In this document: piece by piece, positions 11,220-23,519 of the stretch
Numbering within the stretch: the stretch's first letter is position 1
Layout: each line of letters starts with the position of its first letter
Assembly: GCA_035079385.1 (NCBI GenBank)
Contig: JAVHKY010000005.1
Location: 4,030,001-4,094,000 of the forward strand
Source: Aspidiotus rigidus
Taxonomy: Eukaryota > Arthropoda > Insecta > Hemiptera > Diaspididae
Reading direction: 5' to 3'
Length of the DNA: 64,000 nucleotides
Position numbers and translations under genes: made by a program
The notes under the pieces: generated by a model
Told to the model about the DNA's origin: nothing
Databases searched by the model: none
Seen by the model: only the letters and a program-made list of their open reading frames with translations

Positions 11220-14200
11220 GTAAGTTCAAAAACTAATAACCTCGTATTATTGTATTTTCGTTTTTGCAATACACTCGCCGCTTTCGGAGGATACCGCGAT
11301 GCGAGTGTTAAGGGTGGAAAATGCGAAATTTAAAACGAAGTTTTTACTGTCGGTTGATACTAAATTGGTTCATCGAATTGAGTATATGGCCAGCGATTCG
11401 CGTTCATTCCTCGAGTAAATTGTAGTACGACAAGTATGTTGTATGGACTAGAATATTATCATTATACTTATCGCATTATTAATTGATATTAATTCCTATC
11501 TTATCTACACTGACCGAATCCTGGTTTACAGTTTTACCTACATTATCAACGATCATAGCCTAATTCTTATCACTTTTCCGTTACCTTCGTCATCGTATCT
11601 TTGAGTTAGATCCGCGAGACTCGAACTTTTAATTGAAATAATAATTGTTTTGGGAAATTTTTTGTATTTGTTTATGAAAACTTAGGTGTCCGTGGCTTGG
11701 GGTCCTGTGAACAATTAGCATTTTTCGTAAATTCGAAACTTATTACGTTCGAATCAAATTCTCTTGAGCCACGAGTCATCGTACCACGAAGCGGCCTCTA
11801 GATCTGGTACAATGCGTATGAAGAGCTAGGATTTCCACCATTTCGTCGAATTTAGAGTCATAATATTTGAGCCTCAATGAATGATTTGTCTTATCACACG
11901 TTCAATATTATAAACTATAGTTCTATCACTTGTCTTTAACTCTTCAGACGGTAGACGATGCCGACAAGCCTTACATCGTTTGAGTATACACCCCTTGAAC
12001 TCATACCGGTACTTAGATTGTCGAAAAAATTCATCATTATTATCATCAAACTATTGTTGTCTTGAAACAGAGCCTACTTTCGGTCTAATCGAAGTTGTTG
12101 AATCAACTGACACCCATAATCTGAAACTAAAAATATACCATACTAATTGATTTGATCCAGTTTAAGATGTTCCTTCTTCCGTCTTCAAAATATAACTACC
12201 AAAATTCTGCCGCTTGCATGTAACCCATACATGTGCAGCAAAAATCGACTTCTCGCTCCAAGAAAAATCTAATTTTGGACTCTTACTTCGTGTGTCATTC
12301 ATGGTAGCGGGAGACTAACAAGTTGATTATGATGAATGCTCTGCATTTGTCTCAATCAAGTGTCTAATTCGCTTTCTAGAAAATTTCAATTAAAAACTGT
12401 TCCAAGTTTCCTATCGCTTTGGGGCAACATCTGTCCAGCTTGTTGGTCAAACTTTTATAAGTTCCTTTTTTCTAGGCTCTTGCCTCAGCAAGCCGAAAAC
12501 CCTTATGTATCCAGGAAAGAAGACAATCAATTTTTTCTCTTCTTTTCTCGACTATAAAAAAACGGAAATTCATCTTTTCATTTCTTTTAATAACCGGAAC
12601 CCAAAAGATCTAGAGCTTTTTTTCCTCTTGAGATCTAGAGCTTAAAAGATACATTATGTCACGATCTGGAATCCAAAAAATCCGCATCTCTGATTTAGAA
12701 CCTGAGAAATTTAGTCCCTTCTTCCTGTCAAGATCTGAAATTCAAGAAAGCTGGGAACCCTTATATTATTATTATTTTTAAGGATACTTTCGAATTTAAA
12801 AGGAATCAAATTCCTGAGTGGTACAAGAAAATGCGGATCTTTTGGTTTCCAGATCTTGACATAGAAGAAATTTGTATTTCTATAGCTCTAGATCTCAGTA
12901 AAAAAAAGGCTACAGATATTTTGGGCTCTTGTTATTGAACAAAATAGAAAGATGAATTTCCATAAAGAAGAAGCAAAAAAAAAAAAACACACGAGACCCG
13001 GATACATCAACCAAACATTGTCAAATCTTACTCTTATTGCTCTATTATTTAATCGCCATCGACTTCGATAACGTATCGCAATGTATTGTGCGGACCTGTT
13101 CTTTGTGCCATCTTCATACAGATTAGGATCCTAAAATCTCTCGAAGAAACTTATCAAATTACCTTTTATGTATAAGAAATCTCGCACGTGTGCATAAGAT
13201 ACGCGGAAAGAGAAAATTTGATTAAAAAAGTCATCAGCCCAGGTGCCAATTGATCTAACGACCTTTCATGGCGGTAGTCGAAGTAAGATGTCTCGCAGTC
13301 GTAGAACTGTTAATTTTCTTCCTCGGAGCGACGACGATAATTACGAAAGAATTATAGAACTCCATAATGGTTATGTTTTATAAAATGTGCAGCACTATCA
13401 ACGATTTAGATTGCGATATGTGCAAACTTTCCTATCTTTTGACATTTAAAAGTAAAGTAGCGCAGTAATTTACTTCCACGTTTTTTCGCCCGCCTGCAAA
13501 TAGAACAGAAAAGAAGAATTGAAAATAAAAGGAGTAAGAGATTGACATCATTATATAAAGTACTGTCACTTACGAAAAATGTGAGCCAACGATAGAAACG
13601 ATAAGGATAAGATTTGGCACGAATACTGATGTCGCAAAAATCCTCTGATTGCAATACTATATAATCGAAAAAGACGGTAACTTTACCGGTACAGCTTTTA
13701 AGTGTTCGTACGCGAAATTTCGATATTATAAAAGAGGAAAATTTCAAAGTTTACTTTTGCTGCGCCATTCTGTTGAGTCATGTTTGTAAAGAAGGGGATT
13801 GAACGAGTACAATTTCTCGAAAAATAGATATTGGATGGAGCTTCATAATCGAAAGACGACTCTCACCTACTTTCAGTAAAATGGTAACGTTTGAGCCTTA
13901 CGTCGCCTTCGGAGACAAACCACGTAAATGAAAATCTTCATTTCTTCAACCCATCTCGTAACTCCATTTCTTTTCCTCATGAACAACCTCGTACTTCCAA
14001 TTTTAAAAATTTTACAGGTGAGACAAAAGTATGGTTTGTATGCTTAGGAAGCACAGAAATGGAAGTACGAGCTTTCTTTTTCTGAATGTCTATGAATTTT
14101 TGGAGTTACGAGGTCGCTGCAATCGATGTGTTTCTCTTTTCTCCATCAGGTGGTGCTAAAATCTCATTTTTGACAAAAATTGAGGTTATGTGTGGTTCGT

Positions 14201-14887
14201 TCGTGAAAAAAGGATTGCGAGTTACGAGGTTTGTATCGGAAGGCAATGAAAGTATTTCCATCATCCAGTTAGTTATATATATGAGGGTAGTTGAGCTGAA
14301 AAAGATGAGGACTGAAAAATTCCGAGGATTCAACTTTATGAATTAGGGAGAGACGCCATCCTTTCGACGAGTGTGGTTCCGGCGAGGAGAGGCGCAAAGG
14401 TTCCGACTTACTCGAAGAGATACCGGTATATCAAGAGATGAACTTTCAAAACTTTTAGTATGCTGCGGTATTCTGAGGGGAAGAGGAGGACTGAAAAATA
14501 TTTCGATCACGGAATTTTACTTTGGGCTACATCAAAACGTAAAAATGAACATGAAGGAGAGAAGGTGTGATCAAATTCAAAAAGTCGGGAAGAGGAACTA
14601 TATGGCCTAATTTAGGAAAAGATGCTCAGTTATCGAAACTCGAAGTCTCCCATGCAGCACTCACCTCAATTAATTTACCTAATGAAAAAGACCCAACGAG
14701 TAGCGTACAAAGTGAGCTGCGAGTTTTATTACTTTGTTCTTCTTTCGACATTCTTTTTGTTCAAAATCGCGCTATAGAAAGTTATTTCGATGATACGAAA
14801 ATGAATAAAAATATGCCGAAACAAATTCAGTTTCTCCAATGTTTAAAATGACGTGTATTAATTTTGAATCTTGTTTCTTCTTTGTAG
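11220..14887 (+). other. presumed 5' UTR intron of the GAS2-like gene
   Basis: AT-rich DNA holding one foldback repeat (12566-12963). The remaining open frames (13406-13747 on the minus strand, several at 13891-14851 on the plus strand) are short, unrecognised and without splice context. The polypyrimidine tract and TAG acceptor at 14870-14887 end it. Confidence 0.4.
12566..12963. repeat. imperfect foldback repeat
   Basis: The arms at about 12566-12690 and 12833-12963 are imperfect reverse complements. Both contain GGAAATTCATCTTT, AAAGATCTAGAGC-like and GATCTGGAA blocks, separated by about 140 bases. The homology appears to extend weakly outward to about 12500 and 13010. It is noncoding, with no clear target duplication. 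Confidence 0.55.
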
Positions 14888-15058
14888 ATGGCGGTCATGG
14901 TAGAGCAAAGGTCATTTCGACCGTTTAAATCTAGCGAAGAATATTTGTATGCTATGAAAGAAGATCTTGCCGAATGGTTGAACAATCTCTATCCCGATTT
15001 ATACATAAACGTCAATAATTTCATGGATAGGCTGGATACTGGTGTCGCACTTTGTGAG
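14888..15058 (+). CDS. pigs: GAS2-like (pickled eggs/GAS2L) protein, coding exon 1
   Basis: Fifty-seven codons, starting at the first ATG after an in-frame TAG that is part of the acceptor (TTTCTTCTTTGTAG). The exon ends GAG before GTGAGT, phase 0. The peptide carries [20 protein letters not shown], the signature just ahead of and inside the calponin-homology domain of GAS2L1/GAS2L2 and Drosophila pickled eggs, and ends in TGVALCE. In vertebrate GAS2L proteins this is followed by HANxV, which is exactly how the exon at 57248 begins. GAS2-like proteins bind F-actin through the CH domain and microtubules through a GAR domain, linking the two cytoskeletons. Confidence 0.9.
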
Positions 15059-16929
15059 GTGAGTCCTCGACTAAAATTTTCGTATGAACTGCTAAGTGTT
15101 TTTCGAACGTCGTCTTCGACTCGATCATTTTTCGTAAACTATTAGATTATAAGAGACTCTTCATGAGTTGCTTTTTTATTCGTCGATTCACCTAGCAACT
15201 TTATTTTTGTGGATTCGATCATATTTTTTTCAACTGCAGCTTACTAGATTTTTAGAAACGCAAATTAATATATGAACACTCACGAAATCCAATATTCTCT
15301 CTTTGTTCAGTCTATCTCATGACTGACTCGAGCAAATTATTATTCTCGGTCACTTTGTTAAAGTGGGAAATCAAAACCGAATTTTTCAATATTTTGTGAC
15401 CCATTTTAATTTGCAACATCATTATTTAATTGTCCTTGATCTCTAAAACTATAACGAAAGAATTTGAATATGAACGCAATAAACTACAAAATAGTATCTG
15501 CAGTTGATATTATTTTCTACTCACAATAATCGCGACCTTGTCGTTTCCGACAAGTGATCAGTTTTTTATGATTATAAAATGATTTGAGCCGCTTGAAGTC
15601 CGCACGGTTGAGACGGAATCATCCTCATTTCGTATCTATTGTTCGGAGGATTTTCTTATCTTGCAAGAATCTACCGTTTGGTTACAACAATGACGTTGCA
15701 TTTCGGTTCACTAAGTCGATTAGATTATTTGAATAATTGGCTAGCTATTGAAATATTAAGTAGGTAATATGAGTGGACGAAATCGTACATTAATACACAA
15801 GTCATGTTTCATGGGTCGTAAATTGGATCGAGATGTCTGCCTTGCGACCTTGTCACCAATTTTCCAGAGGAAAGATTCAAAATTTACCGAGCAGATTTAA
15901 ACCCTAATTAAGATTGGTTTCACAATGAAGTCACGAAGGAGTATTTCAAAAAATTTTGAGGCCTCCAATATTTCTAAAAACCATCATGTCTCTGTACTCC
16001 TTCATTCTTACGATGAAGTCATGGTAAATCTATGTTGAGGATCTTGTGTTCTAAATTTGAAAATCATTTCTTCTTGGGAGGAATTTTGAAATGTGAAATT
16101 GGAGCTGAATTACGAGGACATCCTTTAGAGAGAATGTTGATTCAAAAAATTTTAGTGCCTAATACTACTGCTAGGTTTTTCTTCGTTCAACTATTTGTGA
16201 ATTTAAAACCGAAGCAATTAATTTTGTGATGATATTGCAAGGAGTCAGAAAGATATTGTATGGGCTCGAGTTTTTGAAGGTAAATCACAATCGTCGAGTT
16301 ATGATATGACAGGAGGAGGACTTGAAGTTTCTACGGTCGAAAAATGAAGATCATATTTGTATTTTGTGTCTTTTCAAAGTAGAGTAAATTCTTCTTGTAA
16401 TAATTTTGTGCCTAACTCATCTGCTTATTGAGAGGTATAACTTCAGTATTGTGAGAATCTTCTCGGCGAAAACTTCCTTCTTGGCAACTGCCAAGTTGTA
16501 GTGCTCTCAGACACGCAAATTTTAGCACACACCAGATACAACTTAGAGATAAGCCACTGTCGAGTCAGAGATCTATATAGGAGAAGTGGGGACGAACGCA
16601 ATTTTGGGTCTTGAGTTTGTCCGAACGCTGCCCGCGAAGCACCGCGCCGCGTATTCTCGAGGATTATGAATAAAATCTTTGTGTCAAGTTTCAACTCTCT
16701 GAGTTGATCCCTGATTTTTCTACGATTTTTTGAAAATATCTAATTTTCATACTACTACAAGGGTATGTAAGTTCTCTATGAGACAAAATGACGTATATAT
16801 CCGCTCCTCATATAGTTCTTCATCGAAGTCTCTCTTCTTCTTTTTTTCAAGTCCATATCTTTCCTCTTATTCCTGCGTAGTGTCGTCTGTGCACGGATGG
16901 TACAGAGGTGTTAAGTAGGCCATGGCGTG
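15059..16929. other. intron DNA, nothing recognised
   Basis: The first 1.9 kb of the giant intron shows no repeat structure or coding homology by eye. Confidence 0.4.
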
Positions 16930-17720
16930 GCTCTGAATTTCCCCATTCCATTTCACGTCCACCTTCTTCTTCATGACTGTGGCTGCAAATGCAGACAACT
17001 AGTTAAATTCTTCTTCGAAATCTATAGCCTGGTGGCTACCAGGCTACTCGGAGCAAGCGTTTCAGACCGACTAAGCTTGCTCCGCTCACGCCTCCAGCCT
17101 CACACTCAAATAAAACATGCTGGAGTCCATCGTCTCGCCCCTGATTATTGTGTGAACGCGTTGCCTGCTTAATTTTCCTCATGAAGGTAGTTGTTGAAGC
17201 AGCCATAACCGCTTAACACCTACTTCAGGTTAACGTTCAGCTGACCATGGTCTCGGTTCATCCGCTGATCAAGGTCCCGTCGAGCATATACTTAGTTCTC
17301 TCTCTGAGCATTTCCGTTGTCCGTTTCTCAAGAAAGGAGGGCCTGGACTCCTCCTTGGCCTGTAAACCCTCTTGAGCAGTCGTTGTCCCCTTCTTTACTT
17401 TGAACACCATTTCTCTCTTCAGCAAGGAACTGGATCAGTGGTGAACGTGCTAATACGCAAAGAGCCTCTGTCGAGACAGTGCGGTGGGTACTAATACACC
17501 TCCGTGCAATTCTTCGTTGGATTTTTTCCATCTCCTTTCTTCTGTAGGCTGTCTTCATGAAGTTGGCCCATACTGGAAGACCATGTAGGAGGATCGACAA
17601 TGCAGTGCTCATTGTTCTTTTTTTCTGACTCCTCTCGGCCCTCCTAAATTTGTCGTCAAGCGACCGACCTAGGTCGTCGACCTGCCCGCCTTTTCCGCTG
17701 CCATGTGGAAACGTCACTAC
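16930..17720 (-). pseudogene. R1-like non-LTR retrotransposon, RT C-terminal relic
   Basis: The minus-strand frame from 17717 down to 17328 carries ALSILLHGLPVWA, EKIQRRIARRC, STHRTVSTEALCVLA and IQFLAEER. These blocks follow the RT fingers and palm in R1-clade elements, typically SIxLYGAPVWA...VQRR-ALR...YRTVS-EA--V-AG--PI-LLAEER. Below 17330 the frame is broken by stops, but LNVNL, VLSGYGCFNNYLH and a decayed zinc-knuckle region (HVLFECE-like) continue to about 16930-17050. It is fragmentary and inactive; the RT catalytic core and the endonuclease are absent. Confidence 0.75.
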
Positions 17721-17930
17721 CTCTAGTCTCTGCTTTACCCGCTCTCCACCGCTACAGTTGTTTCAGCAGTGCATACCATCAAGTAAGCTTAACTCCTGCC
17801 TAGTGGCAGATTCCATTAAATGCTTCCCAGTAAGTAGTGCACCCTGTTTCATGTAGGGTCAGTTAAACATACTGACAGGCTCACTCATTTTGCTCGTTCG
17901 CTTCACCTCCAAACCCAATCTTGCAATAGC

Positions 17931-18180
17931 AGCGGGGAATCCGCCTTTCTCGGAAGTCGAAATTTTTTCAAGTCCCAATTCTATCTTAAATAGGTTGAAG
18001 GTTGAAATTTTTTTCAAGTCGCCCTCCCATCATCATAATTATGGCTCGAGGGTAAGAATTTTTCCAAATCCCGTTGTGTAACCTAATTTAGGTTGATGAC
18101 GTCATCAGAGTCGGACTCGCTCGCATTCGTGGAAATTTCAGAAAATGCGCCCCAACAAAAGAGATAGCCGGTTCCCCGCT
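17931..18180. mobile_element. family X element, copy 1
   Basis: Terminal inverted repeats AGCGGGGAATCCGC on the left and GGTTCCCCGCT on the right bound 250 bp. Inside are two degenerate copies of the family unit (GTCGAAATTTTTTCAAGTC and TATGGCTCGAGGG) and a TGATGACGTCATC palindrome at about 18092-18104, both shared with the copies at 32.2-52.9 kb. It is noncoding. Confidence 0.55.
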
Positions 18181-20015
18181 AAAAAATGTTCCATACCTCG
18201 AAGGGACGGAGGATGCCTCCCCGAACGATTAAGTAGATGACGAGGTTCACGAGTATTTGTTAGCCTGGTGGAAGCCCCGGGATGCCTCCCCAAAGCATTG
18301 GAGTAAACTTCTGGATTAGATCACGTATTAGCCTAGATAAGGCTAGCTTAGGGATATCTTCATACCTTGGAATATTATAGTATATAAAACTCATGTTGAA
18401 GATTCCTAGTCTTCATACCTCTGAGCGACGCTGTGTAGGTACATAGACGCAAATTTCGGGGACAAAATCAGCGCAAAGACATGAAACGTCGAAAACGTAG
18501 TAGCGGAAGGGGAAGGGTGCATCGGTCAACTTGAAATTAGTACATATACACTTGAAATTTCGATATGGAATCCTAGCGGTTAGGTTGTTTTAGTTTTCGA
18601 CAACTAGATTTCGATAAAATCTCAATTTGATCATTGTGGTCTGAGGGCATTTTGGAATGCAGCTCCTCACGTGCAGTGATTGAAGCGCGGTCGTGAATTT
18701 CATTTAGAAAATGATTTGAGCAGTTGTGTCAAGTTAATTTCTGCAATCCCATTCACCATACGTACCCATGATATTGAAAAATCCACTCTATCGAATCGTA
18801 TAAACGGAATCATCATGATCGTTGAGAATTTCGTCAATTGTCGAGCGCATATAAAATCGTGGAAAAATAAGTTGGCCTAAACAGTATGAGCGCAGTCTGA
18901 AACAACAAACAAGCAATGCCAGAATAAAGAAAAAGATTAAACACGTATGCGGAATGAAAATTTTATTTTTTCTTTTCAAAAAAAAAAAAAATGATACGAA
19001 AGAACGTTTCCAAAGTGCTTTTTATGTTCTTTTTATCTTTTTTGATTATAATATTTCTAAAAAGCAGCAACTTTGAAGTCTACTGTGGTCGAGAAAATAA
19101 GTTCCATTTATTCTCGTCGTCTTCCAGTGAGTCATAAATTGATGAAAAATGCTTAGGTCTATATTTAATGACTCGCGTGTGGGTGTGAAGTGAGACATCT
19201 GGGTCTTACATAGCTGCATATTTATTAAATAATTTTATTTTGCGGTGTCGTTAACGATTCACAGATGGATAGTGCTAGCTGCTTCCGCGAGATAAAAATA
19301 AGATAAACGCATTTGTAAAAAGGTAAATTAATAGCGCGTTTTATGTTGAACACGCGTAGGCCTATCAGTGAGGAATTTGGTAGGCTAATGTAAATAAACG
19401 ACTTATCCAGTAATAGGGGACAAAAATACAACATTGAGAAGGCGCATTCTTATCCTATGCTGTCCTTATTATACATTCGATTCACTACTAGTCCATACCT
19501 CGCAGTATTGATGGAGGTCTTCCATGTACATATGACGATCGCAATATTTGGCATATCGTAAGGACCGTTTGTACTACAAGTTACGATTTACAAAAAAACA
19601 ATTTCGACGGTGAAATTGTTCACAATATCACGCTTAAAATGTATTTCCCGTACCTATATTTATTCGATGAAATTCATTATTCTCACTCTGTTTCGCTTCA
19701 AGTTCATTCAAGATTGTCAACGTACAAATCATGCGCGGAATCATGTCGCTTCTTGGAGAAGCGTCGTTCGGTATTTTTTATAAATTATAATATACGTGAA
19801 GTTTAACTGAGAAGTTAATGTTAGCCGTAGATGGTAAAAATTTATGCAAGTTCTAAGTAAAGAATGCTGTTCTGATAACCACCCACATCTGTTTCCTTCC
19901 AAGAAGAAAGAAGAAGCATTGTATTCTTATATATGGGATACCTATGGAGCGTGACACTATTTTATGCAAATAAACAACTCGGTATACCCCATACGGGGTG
20001 TATTAGTAAAGTATA
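18181..20015. other. intron DNA, nothing recognised
   Basis: AT-rich noncoding stretch with only a short A-run near 18979 and no recognisable element. Confidence 0.4.
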
Positions 20016-20051
20016 AAATAATAATACTTCGGGAATAGTTATTATAATGTC

Positions 20052-20393
20052 GTGATTGGTGTCAACGAGAACACATTCGCGGACGACGTGACGCTTATGT
20101 TGACTAGGTTCAGGGTCATCATTCGTTGTAAGAACATGTTCTACTCAGCAATCGTCGACAACATTACAAAAATATTAGATTCGGAATTAGTGAAGAATAA
20201 GTTGGCAATTCAAGTCAGTAACGCCGTAAATGTTGAGAAAGATGATGATCTATTAAGGGCAATAAATGCTGCTGCGTGTGAGAGTAAATCGGGAAATACA
20301 TTTTTCGAATATAAAGAAACTATGAAAGTTCAGTTGAACAACAGATGCGTACATATTCAATTCTATGTGCTGGGAAAGAGGGAGACGAAATAG
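20052..20393 (+). CDS. unrecognised 113-codon open frame
   Basis: An open frame without an ATG at its start (it is open upstream to about 20027), ending in TAG at 20391-20393. The composition looks more protein-like than its neighbours, with acidic and basic residues well mixed. FADD occurs at residues 9-12, but the flanking residues do not fit a reverse transcriptase palm. I do not recognise the product. It lies in the sense orientation within the giant intron, so it could be a relic of a mobile element, a cryptic exon or chance. Confidence 0.2.
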   Translation: MIGVNENTFADDVTLMLTRFRVIIRCKNMFYSAIVDNITKILDSELVKNKLAIQVSNAVNVEKDDDLLRAINAAACESKSGNTFFEYKETMKVQLNNRCVHIQFYVLGKRETK

Positions 20394-21430
20394 GGGCGTA
20401 GCGACCGCGTAGAGAGAACTTCCTTCATAATTTTGTGCGAAAAGTTTCATCAAGTGGCAAGATTTTGTTCTTTTATTTCAGTCGTGTCAAGCTAAAGAAA
20501 CGAGCGAATCTTATCTGTTCCCCCCTCATCTCCAATAATTTGGATTGTTTGATAGTTGAAGGTTTATTTGTCGGAATGAAGAACGACCTTTGTCCAATAC
20601 GACTTCTGATAAGGGATCCGGTCTGCCCCGCTTCTGACTGCGAGATAATTCCAAGTAGCGAGAACTCGGAAATTTGTTAGCCAATATAAGCTGAAATTCC
20701 AGTGGAATCGTTGTACGTTCCTAACCGAAGGCCGTAATTTCTTAAAGTTCAACGATCCCTCTTCACCTGTCCAACTACTCATTCTCAACTGTTATCCTAC
20801 CTATATTCTCTGATCCCTGCCCCTCCTTGAGAGGCCCTCTCCATCTTTTTGATATTTTATTTCATCTTCAATGCTCATACGGTATGTTCTCTGATTGATA
20901 CCACATCCTGAGAAATTTTCTCAATTCGCTGGATCTATAAAAATCAAACATTTCCACACCTACACACATTTACTCTCACTTAACTTGTGACCCTATTGTC
21001 CGCATTGTAACACAGTACTATATTTATCAACCAATTGTTAACTGTGAACTTATTGTCCTATTATTGGCTTCCCGCTGTTGGACGGAATTAATTAATAATC
21101 GTCAACACCCGACTTGTCCTTGTGACACCTCATTCACCAAAAAAGAGATTTGTCTGCAGAAGAAAAGGGAATACATTGGCAGACAGAAAAGAGTAGTATG
21201 GTTTATCATGAAACAAGAACAGATGATTTTGTTGAGTTTTTGCCTAGCATACTGAATAGTGGATCGAAGAGAGGACAGTCGGATGGGTAGGAAAGTGTTA
21301 AGTGGGTAGTTACTGCCTAATATCAGGTGGGAATATGATCAGTAACGGGATGTGACGTAAATCAAGCCCTCGGCGCACAATGATGTAGCCCTACTCTCGG
21401 CCTCTTCGTTGAAGCTGGTACCCCCCACCC
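20394..21430. other. intron DNA, nothing recognised
   Basis: No repeat or coding homology that I can defend. Confidence 0.4.
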
Positions 21431-21439
21431 CTAAATGCC

Positions 21440-22610
21440 GCCTCCTAACTCTCACTGCCAATTTTCTTGTATCTGCCGTTCAATTCACTCAGCTTCCAAT
21501 CTACGCATCCGCACTCGGCTGACATAATTCTCTCATCCTTCCTCTTAAGACTGAATTATTCAATCACCTAAAGTTGAACCAACTACCCTCTATCATATCA
21601 TCCACTTCTCTGTAGCTAAACTCTCTCCCAAGTATCCGACTCGGTCTAAACTAGATACCGACAACTCATTAGGAACATTATCTCAGTAGCAATTTTTTTC
21701 GAACCACCAAACTTTTTTACCAAGGGATCTAAATCTGGACCCAAATTAGGATACGCTTACTCGATCCAAGGAGTCAAAATCAGTCGTTGATCGAAAAATT
21801 CTGTCTCCATTTCCTCTAAACTAAACTCCATACACCCTTGTCTTTCTCAACTCCATCTCTCCTCATCCCAGCTCAAATTTCTAGTGTTAACTAACCCACT
21901 TTCATCTTTCCGGGCTATACTGGACTCTTATTCAACTAATTCTCCAAATCAGCGCTTTCATTTACTCCTGCAATTACCATCATCCACTTCTACATCTGTC
22001 TCCTTTCATGTTGATTCCAATGAACTATTCAAACACCTCCAATTGAACCATCTACACCCCTACCATATCATCCACTTCTCCATAGCTAACCCCTTCCCCA
22101 GATGTCCGACTCGATCTAGCTGATTATCTCCGAACTCACAACACTATAATATAACGACAACTATACCAATTTTCCAACCCACCAGCCCTACTGTACCGAA
22201 CGGATCTAAATCTGGACCCAAAACAGGATACACGAACTCGATCGAAGGAGTCATAATCAGTCGTTGATTGAAAAATTCTGCGTCCATTTTCATTACCAAA
22301 CAAAACGCCATAGCATACAGATCTCCATCTCCTCATCCCCAGCTGAAATTTCTACTGCTAACTGACTCACTTTCATCTCTCCTGGCTATACTGGACTCAT
22401 ATTCCACTAATTCTCAAATCAGCCCATTCATTTATTCCTGCAATCACTATCATTCACTTCTACATCTGTCTCCTACCTGTGAATTCTGGGTCACATCAAC
22501 TTCTTGGAATATAACGCAATTGTCTTCGCAAAAATTCCTTTCTATCCACAAAATTTCTGTCCCCGTACTTACCGCTGCTTCTGACCTTAGAAACTATTAC
22601 CGATCCCTGA
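21440..22610 (+). pseudogene. duplicated LINE RNase H fragments
   Basis: Two successive units start with DGSKSGPK (about 21725 and 22202, offset about 476 bp). Each continues through LTDSLSSLLAILDSYSTNS, the RNase H motif with the catalytic Asp of Jockey/CR1-type LINEs. A third, more decayed piece at 21440-21690 matches the end of the second unit (LFNHLKLNQL versus LFKHLQLNHL, then a CCGACTCG-containing tail). All have stops or frame changes. The repeated order suggests local tandem duplication of a LINE 3' part rather than three independent insertions. Confidence 0.65.
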
Positions 22611-22619
22611 TATTTAACT

Positions 22620-23220
22620 CCCGGCATGACTTTTGTTAAAGTTGAGTGGGAAGGAGCTGAGAACATCGATTCGTCCCCTATGGGGTTTCTTGAGGGGGAG
22701 GGAAAGTCTTAACTTCCCATTCGACGTATAAAGCTATTTTTTGAGTTTGAGATGAGTCAAGGCGGTAGGAGCTGAGAACATCGATTACCTAAAATCGCGC
22801 TACGATACTCAGTTGTAACATATACCCAACAGCTTCATCAACAAAGTGGGAAAACCTGCATTTTTTCTTTCCTTTACTTTTCCACGTCCGATAGTGGCTC
22901 ATATATTATACGTACTGAATATTCGGGCTAATTGGTCTGCTGTTTCGAAACATTATTATGTATAGCAATTCTGTATTCCCATCAGCACCTCCGTATGTAC
23001 GTTTTGTCTTATTCTTGCCGATCATCGAAATCAAATTGAACGAGCCTTTCTTGAGAACTTCCCCCTTTATACTATTTTCTGCGATCTTCAAAAAGTATAC
23101 CCGCGTGTTATGGGACATTATACATGCAAAAAACTTCACACTTTTGGCCTCTTAGGAAGTCTTTCAAAAATACTCCAAAGTTTTCTACAAAACATAGATC
23201 CACTTCTGCCAGATTACAAA
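22620..23220. other. intron DNA between LINE relics
   Basis: A short direct repeat (GGAGCTGAGAACATCGATT) occurs at about 22654 and 22769. No coding homology is seen. Confidence 0.4.
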
Positions 23221-23227
23221 ATAAGCT

Positions 23228-23515
23228 CTCATCTTATTATTGTATATAGTTGAAAATGGTGTTCCACAAGGAAGAGTACTCAGCGTTCTTCTTTTTTTGG
23301 TTGCCATCAACGACCTTCCTCTGAACGCTAAACTTCCGACACCTCAAAGACTTTCTGCAAATGTCTGTGGCCTCTCGCTTCGCTGTTCCAATCCTGGAAA
23401 GGCTAATAGAATACTACGAAAAACTTTGGACGATATCTCTCCGTGGTCATCTAATTGCGGTTTTCGATTTTCCTCGCGCGAAACAGCCCTAATTATTTTT
23501 GGGTGTGAATAAACT
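23228..23515 (+). pseudogene. Jockey/CR1-like RT palm fragment, catalytic motif lost
   Basis: The frame begins ENGVPQGRVLSVLLFLVAINDLP, RT motif B of non-LTR elements, and runs to SPWSSNCGFRFSSRETALIIF, motif D and following. Between them, where the catalytic FADD (motif C) belongs, the sequence reads SANVCGLSL, so the two metal-binding Asp are gone. It is a dead fragment, placed upstream of a fragment that should precede it in an intact element. Confidence 0.7.
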
Positions 23516-23519
23516 GAAC

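Noticed and set aside
13406..13747. 113-residue minus-strand open frame with a hydrophobic stretch
   Set aside because: No homology recognised, no splice or promoter context, AT-rich Phe/Ser-heavy composition typical of chance frames.
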